In this document: positions 50,078-62,687 of the stretch, one piece after another
Position numbering within the stretch: position 1 is the stretch's first letter
Layout of the letters: each line of letters opens with the position of its first letter
Source of the DNA: Ficedula albicollis
Taxonomy: Eukaryota > Chordata > Aves > Passeriformes > Muscicapidae
Direction: 5' to 3'
Length of the DNA: 64,000 nt
Assembly: GCF_000247815.1 (NCBI RefSeq)
Contig: NC_021673.1
Coordinates: 36,347,194-36,411,193 of the forward strand
Translations under genes and position numbers: made by a program
Notes under the pieces: generated by a model
Databases searched by the model: none
What the model saw: only the letters and a program-made list of their open reading frames with translations
What the model was told of the DNA's origin: nothing

Positions 50078-53000
50078 CTTCTTAAATGTCTACTTATTTG
50101 AAAAACACTGCATTAGTTCTGTTGTCAAAAAAATCATCATCATAATTGACAGAACAACAGGATCACTGCCAATATTTTGCAAACATCAGGATAAATATGA
50201 TGCTTGAATTTTCATTTGCCTACAGGCCAGATGTTATCTTGGATACACATTGATCTATACATGTGATAACAGCACTCATTGACAGACACTGCAGGCAGGC
50301 AAATTCAGTCAGGTACATGTGTTGTACCCCCGGAGAGAACAAGAGGCAATTCAGAAATCAATCCAGTGCAGTTTCTCTGAACTCTTTGCAGATGAAGAGG
50401 CTCCTGGCAGCCGTGTTCCGTGGGGACCTGGTGCTCCTCCTCCACCAGAGCAGCAGCAGTGGCCCTGCTGTGCAGTTCTGCTCTCATCTGCCCCACTTAG
50501 TCCTCATGCCTCTTCTCTTTCTATCCCTGTGCTACCATTTCAGTCATGAATATTAAGCACAGAGGAGAGGATCGTGAACTTGGCCAGGAAAATGTCATTA
50601 ATAACCTTGACAAGTATGGAGATGGATTGGGAAGGATAAAGGAGAGAGTGGGAGGAAAGGAAGTCGAGACAATAAATAGGCTAGACCTGCTGTTACCATG
50701 TTAATCTCTACAGGGTTATTTGAGGGAATTGCTGTAGTGGTTCATACTGTGCCTAGATCCTCTCCTCATTTCTGCGCTATTTCTTCCATGATACTTGTTG
50801 GATACTGACATTGTATTTGTAACACAATGCCTATTTATTATTGTTGACAAAAATAAGAAATCAAAATAGTATTTCAGACATACATTCAGAATACAATGGT
50901 GGATAGGAAATGCACAAATTGATGCATTAAGCGATAGAACTGCCTGACAACAAAAAATCTTTTAATCCACTCACTGTTTTTTAATTGAAGAGGACTATGT
51001 AATTGCATACCACTTAATGTGATCTCCAGTTGTTCCAAAATAGGCAATAGTTTATTATATTAATACTCCATAAGAGGCTTACAGCAACTATTATTTTTAA
51101 TAATATTCTCACTAGTGCCTTCCTGATTATACACTATTTCACCTTTGGCTGTTGTATTGTTTGGTTCACTACATTGTTTTGAGAAAAATAATCACTATGC
51201 ATGCAGAAAAATCTGTTTGAGGAGGATTTAGAAAGGGGATCTGAAGTTTAAGGGGGATTATATTTCCATTTGCAGTAGGTAAATTGTATTTTTTATCTGT
51301 GGAGGAAGGGACTGAATACACACATGGTCAGAAATAAGTAAATGACATAAATGACAGCTGGTTGCTGAGATGCTAATAAGTGATCAATCACATTAATTTA
51401 GGAGAGGTGTAAATATTATAATTTTAATAACTTTAACATCAGAGCATGTACTTTGGAAGTCTTCCTAAATAAACAGTTTCTTTTGCTGTGGATTGTCTGC
51501 AAAAGATAGGTGTGAATGGTGGTGATGGAAGTGCAACCAGGCTCTCCAGAACGGGAGCCTGGAGTAGAAAGTCTGCTGCCTGAACACTTATGCATTTTGT
51601 TGTCAGCTGCTCAGTCATAATTTTCAGATTATTATCATTATTATTCAGATTATTATGGTGATTATTAAAAAAAAGAAAGTTGAAATTACAAGTAGTACAA
51701 AGCAAAATTATAGATAAATCTTAATCCTTAAGAAAAACCCAGTGGTTCTTCTTTTTTTCTTTTTTTTTATTTTCAAATCAACAGTGTCCAGTTTACTGAA
51801 TGACAATTCACCTTGAAAGGAAGGTTTTTGCTGGAAGCATGAGACTGTTGGGTTTGGGGTGGGGAAGAGGCAAACCAGAGAGCAGCAGCAGCCCAGCAGC
51901 TGTGCAATCCGATTTCTCCCCTAGCCCCTGGCCACACATTGTGGATTTTCCTGGCCCTGCTCACCTCTTCAACCTCTGCTCACCTAATTGACACTGGCAG
52001 CCCTCCCACAGGAGAGAGGGTTTCCTGGGAAAGTGGGTTTTGCAAGATGAGGTTGGCAAACTCCGCTCTTCACGCATGGTGCTCGGCTTTGTGCTCTGCA
52101 TGTTTTCTGCTTGGAGCTTGTTTCCTCCCACCGTTTCAGCAGCACGGAAGCCTTTTAATGGCAGCTCACAGTGCTGTGGCAGTGGGAGGCAAGGACTGGT
52201 GGGATTGTAGTATGGCAAAGGGCTTTGGCTGACTGGCCTCCAGCACCATTTCCCCTCTGTGCCCTGTGTCTTGCCAAGGGATGGCTTCTTTGACGTGTTC
52301 TGAGCACATCGTGGGAAGAGCTCCGTGGGAGAAAACTAGGGAAAACCCAATAGCTGCAAGATTCCTGCTCCGTGTGTCATCTCCACCACGTGTTTGCAAT
52401 TGAGCAAACATAATCTGTCTGGCAGATAACCCAGGCTGCCGTGCCTGCAAGGAAACGGGCCTCTCTTTGACCTATGACTGTGTCTAAGTGCAGAGTTAAG
52501 TGTATTTAGTTAGAAATCAGTCACGGACTTGTCTCAGTTCCTCATCATGGAGCAATCTCCGTTTCGCTGGTGGTATCATCCAAGGAGACATTCCCGTGCT
52601 CTTCCTTTCCCCCCCCCAGCTGTGTCCTTCAGCAGGCAGAGCAGCAGGCCAAGGCTGTGCTGCCTCATCTCCCCTCCCTGCCAGCCCCAGTCAGGCATGG
52701 TGGCGGCTCAGGGAGAGGAGCCACCACTCCCAGGAGGCTCCTCCCAGCACGTTGGAGCTGGCACAGACAAGCAGGGCAGCGTGCACAGTTCCCCCGCCGC
52801 TTGCTTCCAGCAAATCCTCAGCGCTGCCCACAGGACTGCAAGAGAAATCATAGCACATGTACAAAACCAAAAGCTTTTCATGCTGCAGTTTGTTCTTTCC
52901 TGCGCCCCAGGCCTTTGTTAGCAAACAAGACGCCAGTCTTCCAGGGGAGAGACAATGGTGTGGTTCAGCTCATGCTGCAGAGGCGCCCTGGAAATGGTGC

Positions 53001-55029
53001 AACAGCTCAGTTGTCGCCCTCTTCCCCCCTGCTCCGCCCCTTAATTTTATTATTCTGGTTCAGTGACATTTCTTTTTCTCTAAATGCTCAATTTCCTACA
53101 CAGCACATTTGTTTTACGAAGAGACTAGTAAACTAAAACTATATGTTAGGCAGAAATTCCATGGTCTGAAGGCACAGATAACCCATATTCACCTTCCAGC
53201 CTTCACTAGCTTCACATTCAGTGACAACCAGCAACAATATTCTTAGCCACTGGCCTTCTCCTCTTTAGCTGCAGGCTAGCTCACTAAGTTGGTCAAGAGA
53301 TGCTCTTCGAATGAGTTGACACATGTGCAGCCAGTTTTGTAGTAGAAAAAAGAAAGCAGATAAAAGAAGAGTGCTGTGTTGAGCCTGTGATATCAGGAAC
53401 TGATTGCAGCTGAGAATCTGTCATTGCTGAAGTTTGCATTGTATTTAGAGAAGGAAGTGGTTGTATATGTGGTCCAGCTCGTCTGAGGTTTGCAGCACCA
53501 TTTAGACTCCAAACCTGTCGGGGCTTTGATTAAGCTCCTTAAGAGGAAGCGCTCACTGCTGGCTTCAGTGCACATCCCATGTCTGCAACAAATCCCCCTG
53601 AACAAATATCTAAACAGCAAGGCAGGTACCCAGGGGATAAATAAAACTTATATGATAAACAGTAAATACTGCTCTGCCTTAGTCATATGAACTTGTTTGG
53701 CTGAGCTTTCCTCCCCCAAGTCTTTTAAGTTTAATGCTTCTGTGTGAACACTCAGAGTTTCCATTAAATATGTCTGTGTGTCTGATCCCAGGATGACACT
53801 CTGATATTCCAAAAATAGTTTAATAAATTGAAATTCCAAGATGTATCATCATAAGCCTGTCACTTGAGTATCAAATCTGCCATGTTATGTAAAAAATATT
53901 GGTTATATAATGGGATTTTTATCAGTCTAGTGACATAAATGCAAATATTAGAGCGTTATTAGGAAACCAACCTCTCTCTGACTTTGGATGTGTTATGCTG
54001 GAAGTTAGAGAAAAAGTAGCTTATGTATATGTGAGGGATTTAGATGCTGTAGTTTCAGAGGTGTCTGACAACCCAGAGCTAGTTTGGGGGTTTTCTTTCT
54101 GATAAATATAAATACATTTTAAATGGCATTGAGGAAAGAAACTGGAACGTGGTAAGAACTTTGAGCAACTCCAAGGTTTCCTTTGTGATGGCCCAAACTG
54201 ATGCCATTGCTGGTGTCAAAAAGCAATACTTTTTACCTCCAGAAGCACATGGAGAATGAGCTGGGCAGCTATAGTCTGTCTTATCTGCTGGAAAGCAGAT
54301 AAAGGTCCCAGCTAGCAGAAACTGGGACTCACTACAAGAGGACATATGGAAGAGCAGCAGGGATTTCCTGCAGGCAGAGCAGTGCTCATGCATGCATCAC
54401 AGCCAGTTGTCACCAGTGGTCAGACAGCAGTGCCAAGCCCCGGGGAAAGGCTGAATGGGCAGCAACTGCTCAGGGAGCAGAGGGTTTGTGTGCAAGTCCT
54501 CCCTTCTGGGGAGTGAGAGCTTTGAAGTATGGGAACGTGTAAAAAGTGGTGCTGTGAGTTACCTGGAAAAGAAAGGGACTAAGTGTGCTATACATAGAAG
54601 TAAGTGCATCTTTTATGACTGAGAAGCTGATTTTGCAGGTTGCACAACTTCTCAAAAACCCTAAGTAGGGTACTCTGAAATTGCACAGCCTGATGTTACT
54701 GATGGGCAACCATCTGTCCCCATGGGCTTTCAAATCAGCAGAGCATCACTTTTACTAAGCACAGGCAGTCTGTGTGGTGGAGGGGTTAGTAAGTGAATTA
54801 GAAGCACCTTCTGACTTTTCAGCCTGAGGTAAAAGCAGACTGAATAAAATAGATGCAAGGTCAACTTCACGAGTTTATATAAGTGAATTAAATACTTAAA
54901 TTCCGCATATTTTCTGGGTTAGTTGAAGTGGGGCAGACTGTAAAAGGCTGGTGTGGTCTTTAGTGTCTCCAGTTCAAAGAGGCAGTTTTCCCAGTAGCAC
55001 TGGCAACTCCCCACTCTGCTCTATCACAG

Positions 55030-55310
55030 CACTTTGAGCATTAGGCACATCTTTAGACTGAAATCTCACAGTGCTCTGCCGAGCAGGTAAGTCCTATCCT
55101 CCTCTTATGGATGGGGAATTGGAATTCTTAGTAAAGGAGTAGAAGAGGGGAGCTGCAGGGAAGGAAATGAGTGGGGAGGGGGCACTGAATCGTTTCTCAG
55201 CGATGCTCAGTGTCAGACATCTGTGTCCTGGGACACAGAACTACCTGCCTGTAAAAAAGTGGATCACATGCCCAAAGTAACACTGAAAGCTATTACTGGT
55301 CAGGGTTCCA
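55030..55310. mobile_element. Possible ancient MIR/L2-related remnant (weak)
   Basis: The phrases CCTCTTATGGATGGGGAA and CACATGCCCAAAGTAACACT resemble conserved parts of old amniote repeats (CATTTTACAGATGGGGAAACTGA and TTGCCCAAGGTCACAC). Here they are separated by more than 150 bp of unrelated sequence. This is motif-level resemblance only. Confidence 0.3.
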
Positions 55311-55681
55311 ATACCTCCTGTCCCTGGGCTTTAACTGGAAAACAGTTCCCTTCAAAATCTAGAGATGCAGGTAACCAGAGCAAAGGAGAGCCACTCTTGC
55401 CACCTTGAAGACCCTGTTCTGCAAACAGGGCTGTGCATATGGGCCTCTTGCATCCATGTGAAGCTCCCTGCTGCCTTCACTCCAGTGCTGCACAGGCCTC
55501 CAGGGCTTCCAAACCCACATAGTCCCAGCTGAGCTTTCAGCTTTTCCAGGCAGTGAGCTACCTCAGTGCTATCAAGTGCACACTGACAAAACTATTTGTT
55601 TAAACCATGGCATAAAAGTATTATTAATGCTTGGAGTGCTGTTGGATTTTTTCCTCTTGTACAGGATATAGAAAAAAAATT

Positions 55682-55711
55682 AAAAAAAAAAAAAAAAAAG
55701 AGAGAGAGAGA
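55682..55711. repeat. Poly-A run followed by GA dinucleotides
   Basis: Eighteen A bases followed by about six GA units. This is simple sequence about 600 bp before the beta1 start codon. Confidence 0.85.
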
Positions 55712-55899
55712 AAGATTTTTTGCCCTGTAAGATTAAACAATCATCATGGTTTTAAGGGCTTAATCTGCTAGCATGCAGACTGCTGCCTGATAAGCCTCCA
55801 AGTCTGAGTGTAATTGGATGCAGCATCAGATTCAGTCGTGTGGGCTTTCCAGGGGCTTTTTGTTTGTTTGTTCATTTTTTAGCACACTGTAGAGTGGAA

Positions 55900-56290
55900 G
55901 AGATCTGTCCCTGGAAGTGCCTTTTGGGGTGAAGCTGTAGAGCTGCGTGCCCCCCAGCCGGCATTCCGGCAGCACCCATCTGGGGACCCCCAGTCGGGGA
56001 GCGCGGTGGGGAGGCAGCTGAGTGTATGAATTTGTGCTATTGTTCGGGGCTCACATCTGCCTCAAGAAACTGCACGGCACAGGCCGTTACTTATTCAGAT
56101 GCAGAAGCTCCTTCCGTCCCACAAGACGGCCCATTCGAGTCACATGCCAGAGGTCTCGGCAGAATGGGCTGCAGCTGCTTCAAATCTGCTGTCTAACATC
56201 AGAAGCAGTTGGACAAACTGTACGGTGCTGACTCCAGTCAGGCTCCCCGGCGCCGAGGAAGACAGGGAAAAGATTTGGGATCCCAGCGCT
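55900..56290 (+). promoter_or_regulatory. CHN2: Inferred alternative promoter and 5' UTR of the beta1-chimaerin transcript
   Basis: A transcript starting with the beta1 exon needs its own promoter here. The stretch 55940-56015 is locally GC- and CpG-enriched (GCCGGCATTCCGGC, GTCGGGGAGCGCGG) against an AT-richer intron. I saw no convincing TATA box at a usual distance. The inferred leader contains a 69-codon upstream frame starting with ATG at 56022 and ending at 56231, before the beta1 ATG. The transcription start is not visible from sequence alone, so the borders are guesses. Confidence 0.45.
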
Positions 56291-56536
56291 ATGTTCTCAG
56301 AGGAGCTGTGGCTGGAAAATGAGAAAAGCTGTGCTGTGGTTCACAAGGCGAAGCGAGGAAGGAAGCGCCAAGAGCTCCTGGCCGTGGCCCTGGGGGTGAA
56401 GGTGGGAGTCAAGGGGGCACTTCTGTGGCAACCTCTGAAGCTCTTTGCCTATTCACAGATCACCTCCTTGGTCAGAAGAGCAGCCTTAACTCAGAATGAC
56501 AACCACTTCAACTATGAAAAAGCACACAATTTTAAG
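56291..56536 (+). CDS. CHN2: Beta1-chimaerin first coding exon (isoform-specific N-terminus plus shared 78-nt exon)
   Basis: ATG at 56291 opens 82 codons to the donor GTAAGC at 56537. The first 56 codons, from [12 protein letters not shown] through [20 protein letters not shown] to LKLFAYSQ, closely match the N-terminus specific to the short beta1 isoform of CHN2 as I remember it (about 332 residues in mammals, no SH2). They run without an intron into [11 protein letters not shown], the shared exon. I chose this start because the family protein begins MFSEELW and the ATG has a G at -3. The same frame is open upstream to a TGA at 56027, with an earlier ATG at 56099 in a weaker context, so an extension of 64 residues is formally possible. 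The N-terminal part is basic and hydrophobic near its end ([12 protein letters not shown]). Confidence 0.93.
56459..56536 (+). CDS. CHN2: CHN2 shared coding exon, 78 nt (linker to start of C1)
   Basis: In the long beta2 transcript this exon starts after CTATTCACAG and encodes 26 complete codons from [12 protein letters not shown] through [14 protein letters not shown], ending at donor GTAAGC. Phase is 0 on both sides, matching the 286-nt exon and the 85-nt exon. The His of HNFK is the first zinc ligand of the C1 domain. In beta1 transcripts the same bases are the 3' part of the first coding exon. Since 78 is a multiple of three, skipping would keep frame but remove the first C1 ligand. Confidence 0.96.
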
Positions 56537-59500
56537 GTAAGCACAGCTTGCTATTATTTTCAGCTTAAAAGTTATGTTGAAATGCTTGACGTTTATTTTT
56601 TATTGTGGTAAAGTTTGCATGCACCTATTTATACTAGCTCTAAGAAAAGTGTTGAAAAATTAATTTTTCTTCCTATGTTAAGTTAGCTTAGCTGATTTCT
56701 TAGTATGCCATTACATAGGCACTTAATCCAAATATTGGTTTTTTTGCTCACTGTACTACTTGACTGGAAATGTAACTCTTCTTCACAGATTTAGTTTTCT
56801 TTTTTATTCCGAAACAAAGTATTTCATATTTATTGTCTTCATCTTAAGTGTATCTTCTTTTAAATAAGAAAAAGGCCCCTTTTCAAAATCCAGCTATTAT
56901 CAGAAGTCAGCAGTATTTTACCAGCAAACATTTTGGACCATTTCTGATTTCAGAAGAAGTTGAGAGAGCTCGGGTGCTCCTAACAATAAAGCAAAGCACA
57001 GTGGAGGGTATTGTCTCCCAGCTTTTGTTCCCCCACCATATGCTAAGGAAATGTTCTCAGAGTCCCACTGAGCTGTAGGATCTGAGCTTGTGTTTGCTTG
57101 TCAAACTGAAACAAATCGCTGTGCAAACACGGGGACGTTTAAATGGATCATCTCTCTGCTCTCTATACGTACAAAGTCAGATTCTTAGGGATTCTCTTCC
57201 CAAGTGCTGTCTCTGGCAGACTGCAGTAGGGAAGTGACTCAGCTTTGGAAACAGACCTTCCAGGCAGCTTGTATTAAAATGTTTTGCCAAAAGGACTGTG
57301 CTGGTTTCAGAGCATGCCAGCCAGTTACCGTAGCTAGTGCTGTCAAATTGTTGTTTTGATGCTTATTGGGATGAGCATTGAGAATGAGAGGCAGTAACAA
57401 GACAAGAAAGGAATGTATCTCAGCTTTGAAACAGTTCAGTTAATGCTCCTTGAGGATGCTGATCTGGGTCACTGTCAGAATAGTTCAACTCATTAGCAGA
57501 ACTAGAATTTTCTGATATTCATCTAGGGCATGTCAAAAAAGGAGAAGCACTGATCAAAATAATTTCACTTAGCAAAAAAATTTCACTTCTTATTTTTCTA
57601 CATGCTCTGCTGTGCAGACATTGCTAACCTCTGCAGTGCTTCTGCTGTCATTGGCAAATCAATAATTTAATATTAGTGAACAAAGTAAATAATGGCATCT
57701 CTTTTCGCATTCCCCTTCCTTGACCCAGACAACAGAAAAGTCGATATTTATCTCTCTGATCAGCACTGAAGGAAATAGGGGAAACACTGTGTTTTCTTGC
57801 TTGATTAAGACAACTTTCATTCTTTCTGGGTTTTGTCCTCATTATAATTTTAATATCAAAACTATTTTAGTTTAACTAGAAAATATTTTCTCATGACTGA
57901 GACTTCTTTCCACTTTGACCCATGCATTCTTTCCTCTTCAAAATTTCCCTTGTTTTGGCTTTGATTTATAATTGGACCTGTGCCCAGTTAACTTTGCATT
58001 TGCACAATCTAGCTGTTGTACAATTTCTGTTCCTTTCTGTTTCAAAAGAGTCATAGCTTAACTGGAAAGCCACATGATTAAAATAGATATGTATTCAAAG
58101 ACTTGACAGCAGAAAATAATTGTTCTGTCCTAGTAAAGACAGTAACAGACCCTAGGGAACAAACATTTTAAAAATAATTGTCCAGAAAGGTCAAGCAAAA
58201 GTGTTACATTTGCTTAATGGACAAATATGTTCACTATGCAAATACAGTTACTTTTCCAAAGGAATACATTAGAACATGTCCAGTTGTTGAACAAAAAAAA
58301 AAAGTGGATTGTATACCCAGAACAGAACATTTAAATTTAAAACATGGCTCAAGGCTAATATCTTTAATATATTCCATATTCATTGCATAAAAGGGTTAAG
58401 AAATAATTTTAAAAAGAAAGAATGGCTTTATAGTCTTGGGGCAAGATGCTTGATGGCTTTTGACAGCACTCAGGCTATGATGGTATGGGGTTTATCTGAA
58501 GGACAATGCTATTTTGAAGACGTTCAAAAAGTTGTCTTCCCCATTTTTAAGTGAATACTGATGTGCCTTATATCATTCATCTCAGTTTCTAGGGATAAAG
58601 GTTATGTGTCACAGTGTCCCTCATAATCTTGTCATAGGCAATTCTTCATGAACAAGCGGGCACTTTTTAGCTTTTTTCCTTTACCCATGAAGAATCTAAA
58701 AAATGAAGGGCACATTTCTAGCGAAACTGATGGGATTTTTGTACATGTCATACCAAAGATCTTTCTTACTGCAAGAGAGAAGTAACAAAAGGAAGAAATG
58801 GGCACAAGGCACAAATTCAGAGCAAGGACAGCTCTTATCCATCCTTGCCAAGCTAATACAAAAATTAAAAAGCAGCGTTGAAGTTTGGAGCATGAGGACA
58901 CCGGGTTTACACTCCTCCAAGCATCCGTGCTTTCTCATTCAACCTCTCTTCCAAATTTCAAGACAGTCAAGGCAAGTGGACAAAAAAAGATTTAGTATCC
59001 AGGCTGATTTGTTAATCTGTGTTCATCTTGAGCACACCACACAGTCACATGGATTTAGGTTTGGAGCTGGCGTCTGTCTGGCGGGACAACTTTGCATAAG
59101 CCAGTGTACACATACCATAATTCAGGAAAGAGAATAAATCTTCCAAGCCCTGTTTAGAAAAAGCACAGAGGTATTTCTCTGGCTGTGTGGGTGTCAGCCT
59201 AACTGGATCCCAAAGTCCTCTTACCTCTTGTTCCAATTTGGATCCAGCAGCCTCTTTAGGATGTGCTTTACCTGCCAGCTTCAGTGGGGTCCCAGCTGGT
59301 GGTGAGGTCAACCTCGTGCCTGAGGGCAGCAGCATGGAGTTTGAGGATGCTCCACACTTTTTGTTCTAGGCTGGGAATTCATGAGAGGGCTTCTGTGCTG
59401 CTTTAAGTGAGCAAATACAGCTGAATAGTGTGCATTTACCACAATGCTGTGCCTGTTTGCCACCATAGCATGGGCAAATTCCATTTGCGGGTGGGCTAGT

Positions 59501-62500
59501 GGAGTAATGGCAGCTGATTACAGACAAGTCAGGAGATCTGCTGGGAAACAGGGGGCTCTGGGATAAATCTCTCCTTGTCTTAAACACTGCAGATAATACT
59601 GCTTCTGCAAGACAAAGGGTTTGGGGGAGATATTTTTTAAAGACATCATAAAGATTATGTGCATTCATTTAAACAAAAATAACAGCAGAGTCAGCTTTTC
59701 TTCCCTGCAAATTATTCAGGTTCAGCAGGAGTCCACAAAAGTCTAAATGTGTCTGTATTCAGGCAGGAGTCTGAAGAAAACTTATTTTCTTGGAAAGCAA
59801 ATGGGAAAGTCTTCAGACTCAGTCACATAAAACCAAAATTGTCTCAGAAACAACACTGTATAATGTCAATTTAAAAAAAAATGGCATTTCAATTCAAGAG
59901 AATTGTTTTTCTTCATTTCCGCAGTATTGCTCACGGCATTGTTTTGTTTTGCCGCTGTACTGGCATTCCTTAACTTTGGTCTCAGTTTCCCCCTCTGTGA
60001 AGATGACTCAGACACAAACTAGAAGAGAATAAGGTAGCACCTGCAGGGGGAATGCTGCCATTTGAAGGCAAGGACACCTGGGGGCCGAAGGGCAAAGAGA
60101 ACAGGAAGGCAACAAGAAGAGACATGCAGGGTAGTGTTTTGTGAGATTGTCCAGCAGAGAAGAGACAGTGAATGTAAGAAGAGACTTTCCATTGGAAGAG
60201 GATGAAAGACTGAACAAGAAAAGTACAGTGTATAGTCTGAAATGTCAGGGGGTTGGTTTATTTTAAGAAATAGTTCCCTGTAAATTCTTTTTAAAAGTCT
60301 GAATTATGTGTCAACTGTAGCTCAGGCAGCTCAAGTCTATGCTGTGTGTTCACAGAGAGGTCTACTGAGACTTGAGGATGAGGTAGGAACCAGCAATAAA
60401 TAATTCCAGATCATAGCTCCAAAAAAATCTATGCCCAGTCCGCTTGTAATGACGTTGTTACAAAGGATGGGGCAAAAACTAAAACTTCATCTCCAAAATC
60501 TGAGACTGGCTGTTACCTCTCCCTGTTAGAAACAGAGATGAGGCCAATCTTGCAGGCAAAATTCCCATTTACCATTCAAAAATATTGTGTTTCCTAAGAA
60601 CAGGCTTCCTCCGTTATTTCTTTAAAATTAATGACAAGCCAGAAGAGACTTAGTTCAAAACTGCATCTTAAGGGAAATTTTGCACCTTCATCTAGAAACT
60701 TTTGCAGTTCTCCTTTTTTTCACTTAATTTCCCTGTTTCAACTTGGCCAGAAACCACTAAGACTAGCTTTTCACAGGGTATTTCAGCTGGAGGCTTGCCA
60801 TTTGAGCTAAAATGCGGATCCGTGAAAAATTGAAGTGAATGAACAAAGAGAACTCAAACCTTTGAGGGCCACCAGGCTGAATGGAACAAGGGAAGGATGC
60901 GCTGTCAGCACTTCTCAATTGGAGCTCTCAGTCAGCATTGATGACTTTCCAATTAATGGCAGGAAAGATCAAGGAATAATCAGCTACCATTTTCAAAATA
61001 AGCCTCAGCCAGATCAGTTGAATTAAGCTTTATGTAAAGTGAGCAAGTAGGCCCCAAATATCCTAGCAACTGCAGTGGACTTTATTTGTGAAATGGTGCG
61101 TTTTTAAAAGTCCTGGCTGAGCTCTTACAACCCCTTCTCACAAGGTTAGCTTTTGTAAACTGCTGCAAAGCAGAAGACACAGCTAGTTATCATCCCACAG
61201 CAGATGATTTTCACCCACAATTAAGTGCAGGTGCAGATCTACTAATTATGTGGCTTTCAGTCTATAAGTGATAAAGAGGCCTAATTAGTTTTATCTGTAG
61301 TTTTGTATCCACTGAAGGTCACATAGTTCATATGACTGAAACTCAGGTCCTCAGCTGTTACATACAGCCATTTACCCACACAAAAAGCCATATCTGAAAT
61401 TCATGCTACCCACTCTGCAAAATAAAATGAAATGAAATGAGAAAGAAGTATGGGGCTATATCTATCTCAAACTTTATTGCAAAGTCTTGTTTCTCAGAGA
61501 TACCTGTTTTTCTGAGAGGTAAGATCCCATATCAAAAAGTCAAACATTCCAGTTTTGACCTTTCACTGTCAAAAAGGAAGAAGAACTACTATTACTTTAA
61601 GCTTCTTAACACAATTATTTGACTGTGAATAGTTGGTCAGGAGCCATTTACAGTCAGGCTCGCATTTTTATCTCAAAATCAGGAAAAGAAGTCTGTATTA
61701 AAATCATAATACTTCATCTTTCTGGACTCAAGAGTACAGGCTTGTGTCAGTGTGATCCTACAGACAAATGGGGCAAAAACATTAGCATGCGAAATGCTTG
61801 GCCTAAAACTTTACAGTTTATCTGAAAAAGGGCAATGACTGTTTTTTCACTCTATGAAAAGCAAAGAGCAGCTTTTCCCATCCCAGGGGTGGAAGTGGCC
61901 TTTCAGCCATCTACCCGATGGGTAAACAAGAGCAGAGAAAAGGAAAGGATGCATTAGCAACCAGTGTGAATGATTTATGTTTTGTTAAGCTCAATTAAGT
62001 CTCTGGCCAGAGCTAGCTCATACCATGCCCATTCACAGGGGCATAGACCTCACTATTTACTCTTCATTTCAATGAAAATTAAATGCTTGCTTTACCAGAA
62101 TACACATTTTAAATAAAAAGATCTTCTGCTGTAGCCTTTGGAAAACCAGTGGCGGAAGCAGCAGTGGTGTGCAAAACGTGACTGGGGAGATGTGGGTTCT
62201 GTCAGCACACAAACAATTTTATTCTTCTTTATTTACTCGTGTGTGGACTGTAGCAAAATAAAGTTTGATCTGCTGAAAAAGGGTCAATTGACATCTTTTC
62301 CCTATGTGAGTTCAAATTACTTACTAGACTGGGGAAGGGTGCTTTTATCTACAGTTCTTTGGATTAGTAGCTTTACTTTTTTTCTCCTGGTTTCCTCCCC
62401 TCTGCTATAGCTAGAATGTCAGCAGGCAAAAATTATTTGTTTTCAGTGTCATCCACAGCCTGGTTCTCAGCTATGTTAAGCCTACTGAAAGATAAACTTC

Positions 62501-62687
62501 AAGTTCAAAGCAAATTTCTGTTCCCATGGTTTATTTCATCTAGACGTTGGAAGGATGTGGGCACTATGTGCTAAAGATTTACTCCTACTGAGTCTTCTGT
62601 TGTTTATCCATTTCAGTTGCTCCATCTGTCAGACCATCTGCCTGCCAGTGACCCCATTTCTTTCCCCCACCCCCATTTGTGTTGCAG
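56537..62687 (+). other. CHN2 intron within the C1 domain, 6.2 kb
   Basis: The intron runs from GTAAGC to the acceptor TTTGTGTTGCAG, with a C/T-rich tract (TTTCTTTCCCCCACCCCC) before it. No additional exon was recognised. A faint MIR-like phrase, TCTCAGTTTCCCCCTCTGTG, lies near 59980. No tandem duplications like those of the large intron were noticed. Chance frames reach 144 codons (58703-59137) without recognisable content. Confidence 0.8.

Larger units (their letters stand above)
14452..55899 (+). other. Large CHN2 intron (about 42 kb), with repeats listed separately
   Basis: The intron starts with GTAAGT at 14452 and ends with TTCACAG at 56458. It is the longest gap between recognised exons and contains most of the tandem duplications, the CR1 fragment and the old SINE-like remnants. 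The longest chance frame is 238 codons on the - strand (30144-30860); others reach 188 codons (52570-53136). None shows a domain, a signal peptide or CHN2-like splice context that I recognise. Stretches 18051-20563, 32459-38402 and 50078-55020 hold nothing else I can name. The beta1 promoter and first exon occupy its last 560 bases. Confidence 0.8.

Noticed and set aside
56848..57078. Additional CHN2 exon just after the shared 78-nt exon
   Set aside because: The frame does not resemble any chimaerin sequence, and the C1 domain continues directly at 62688.
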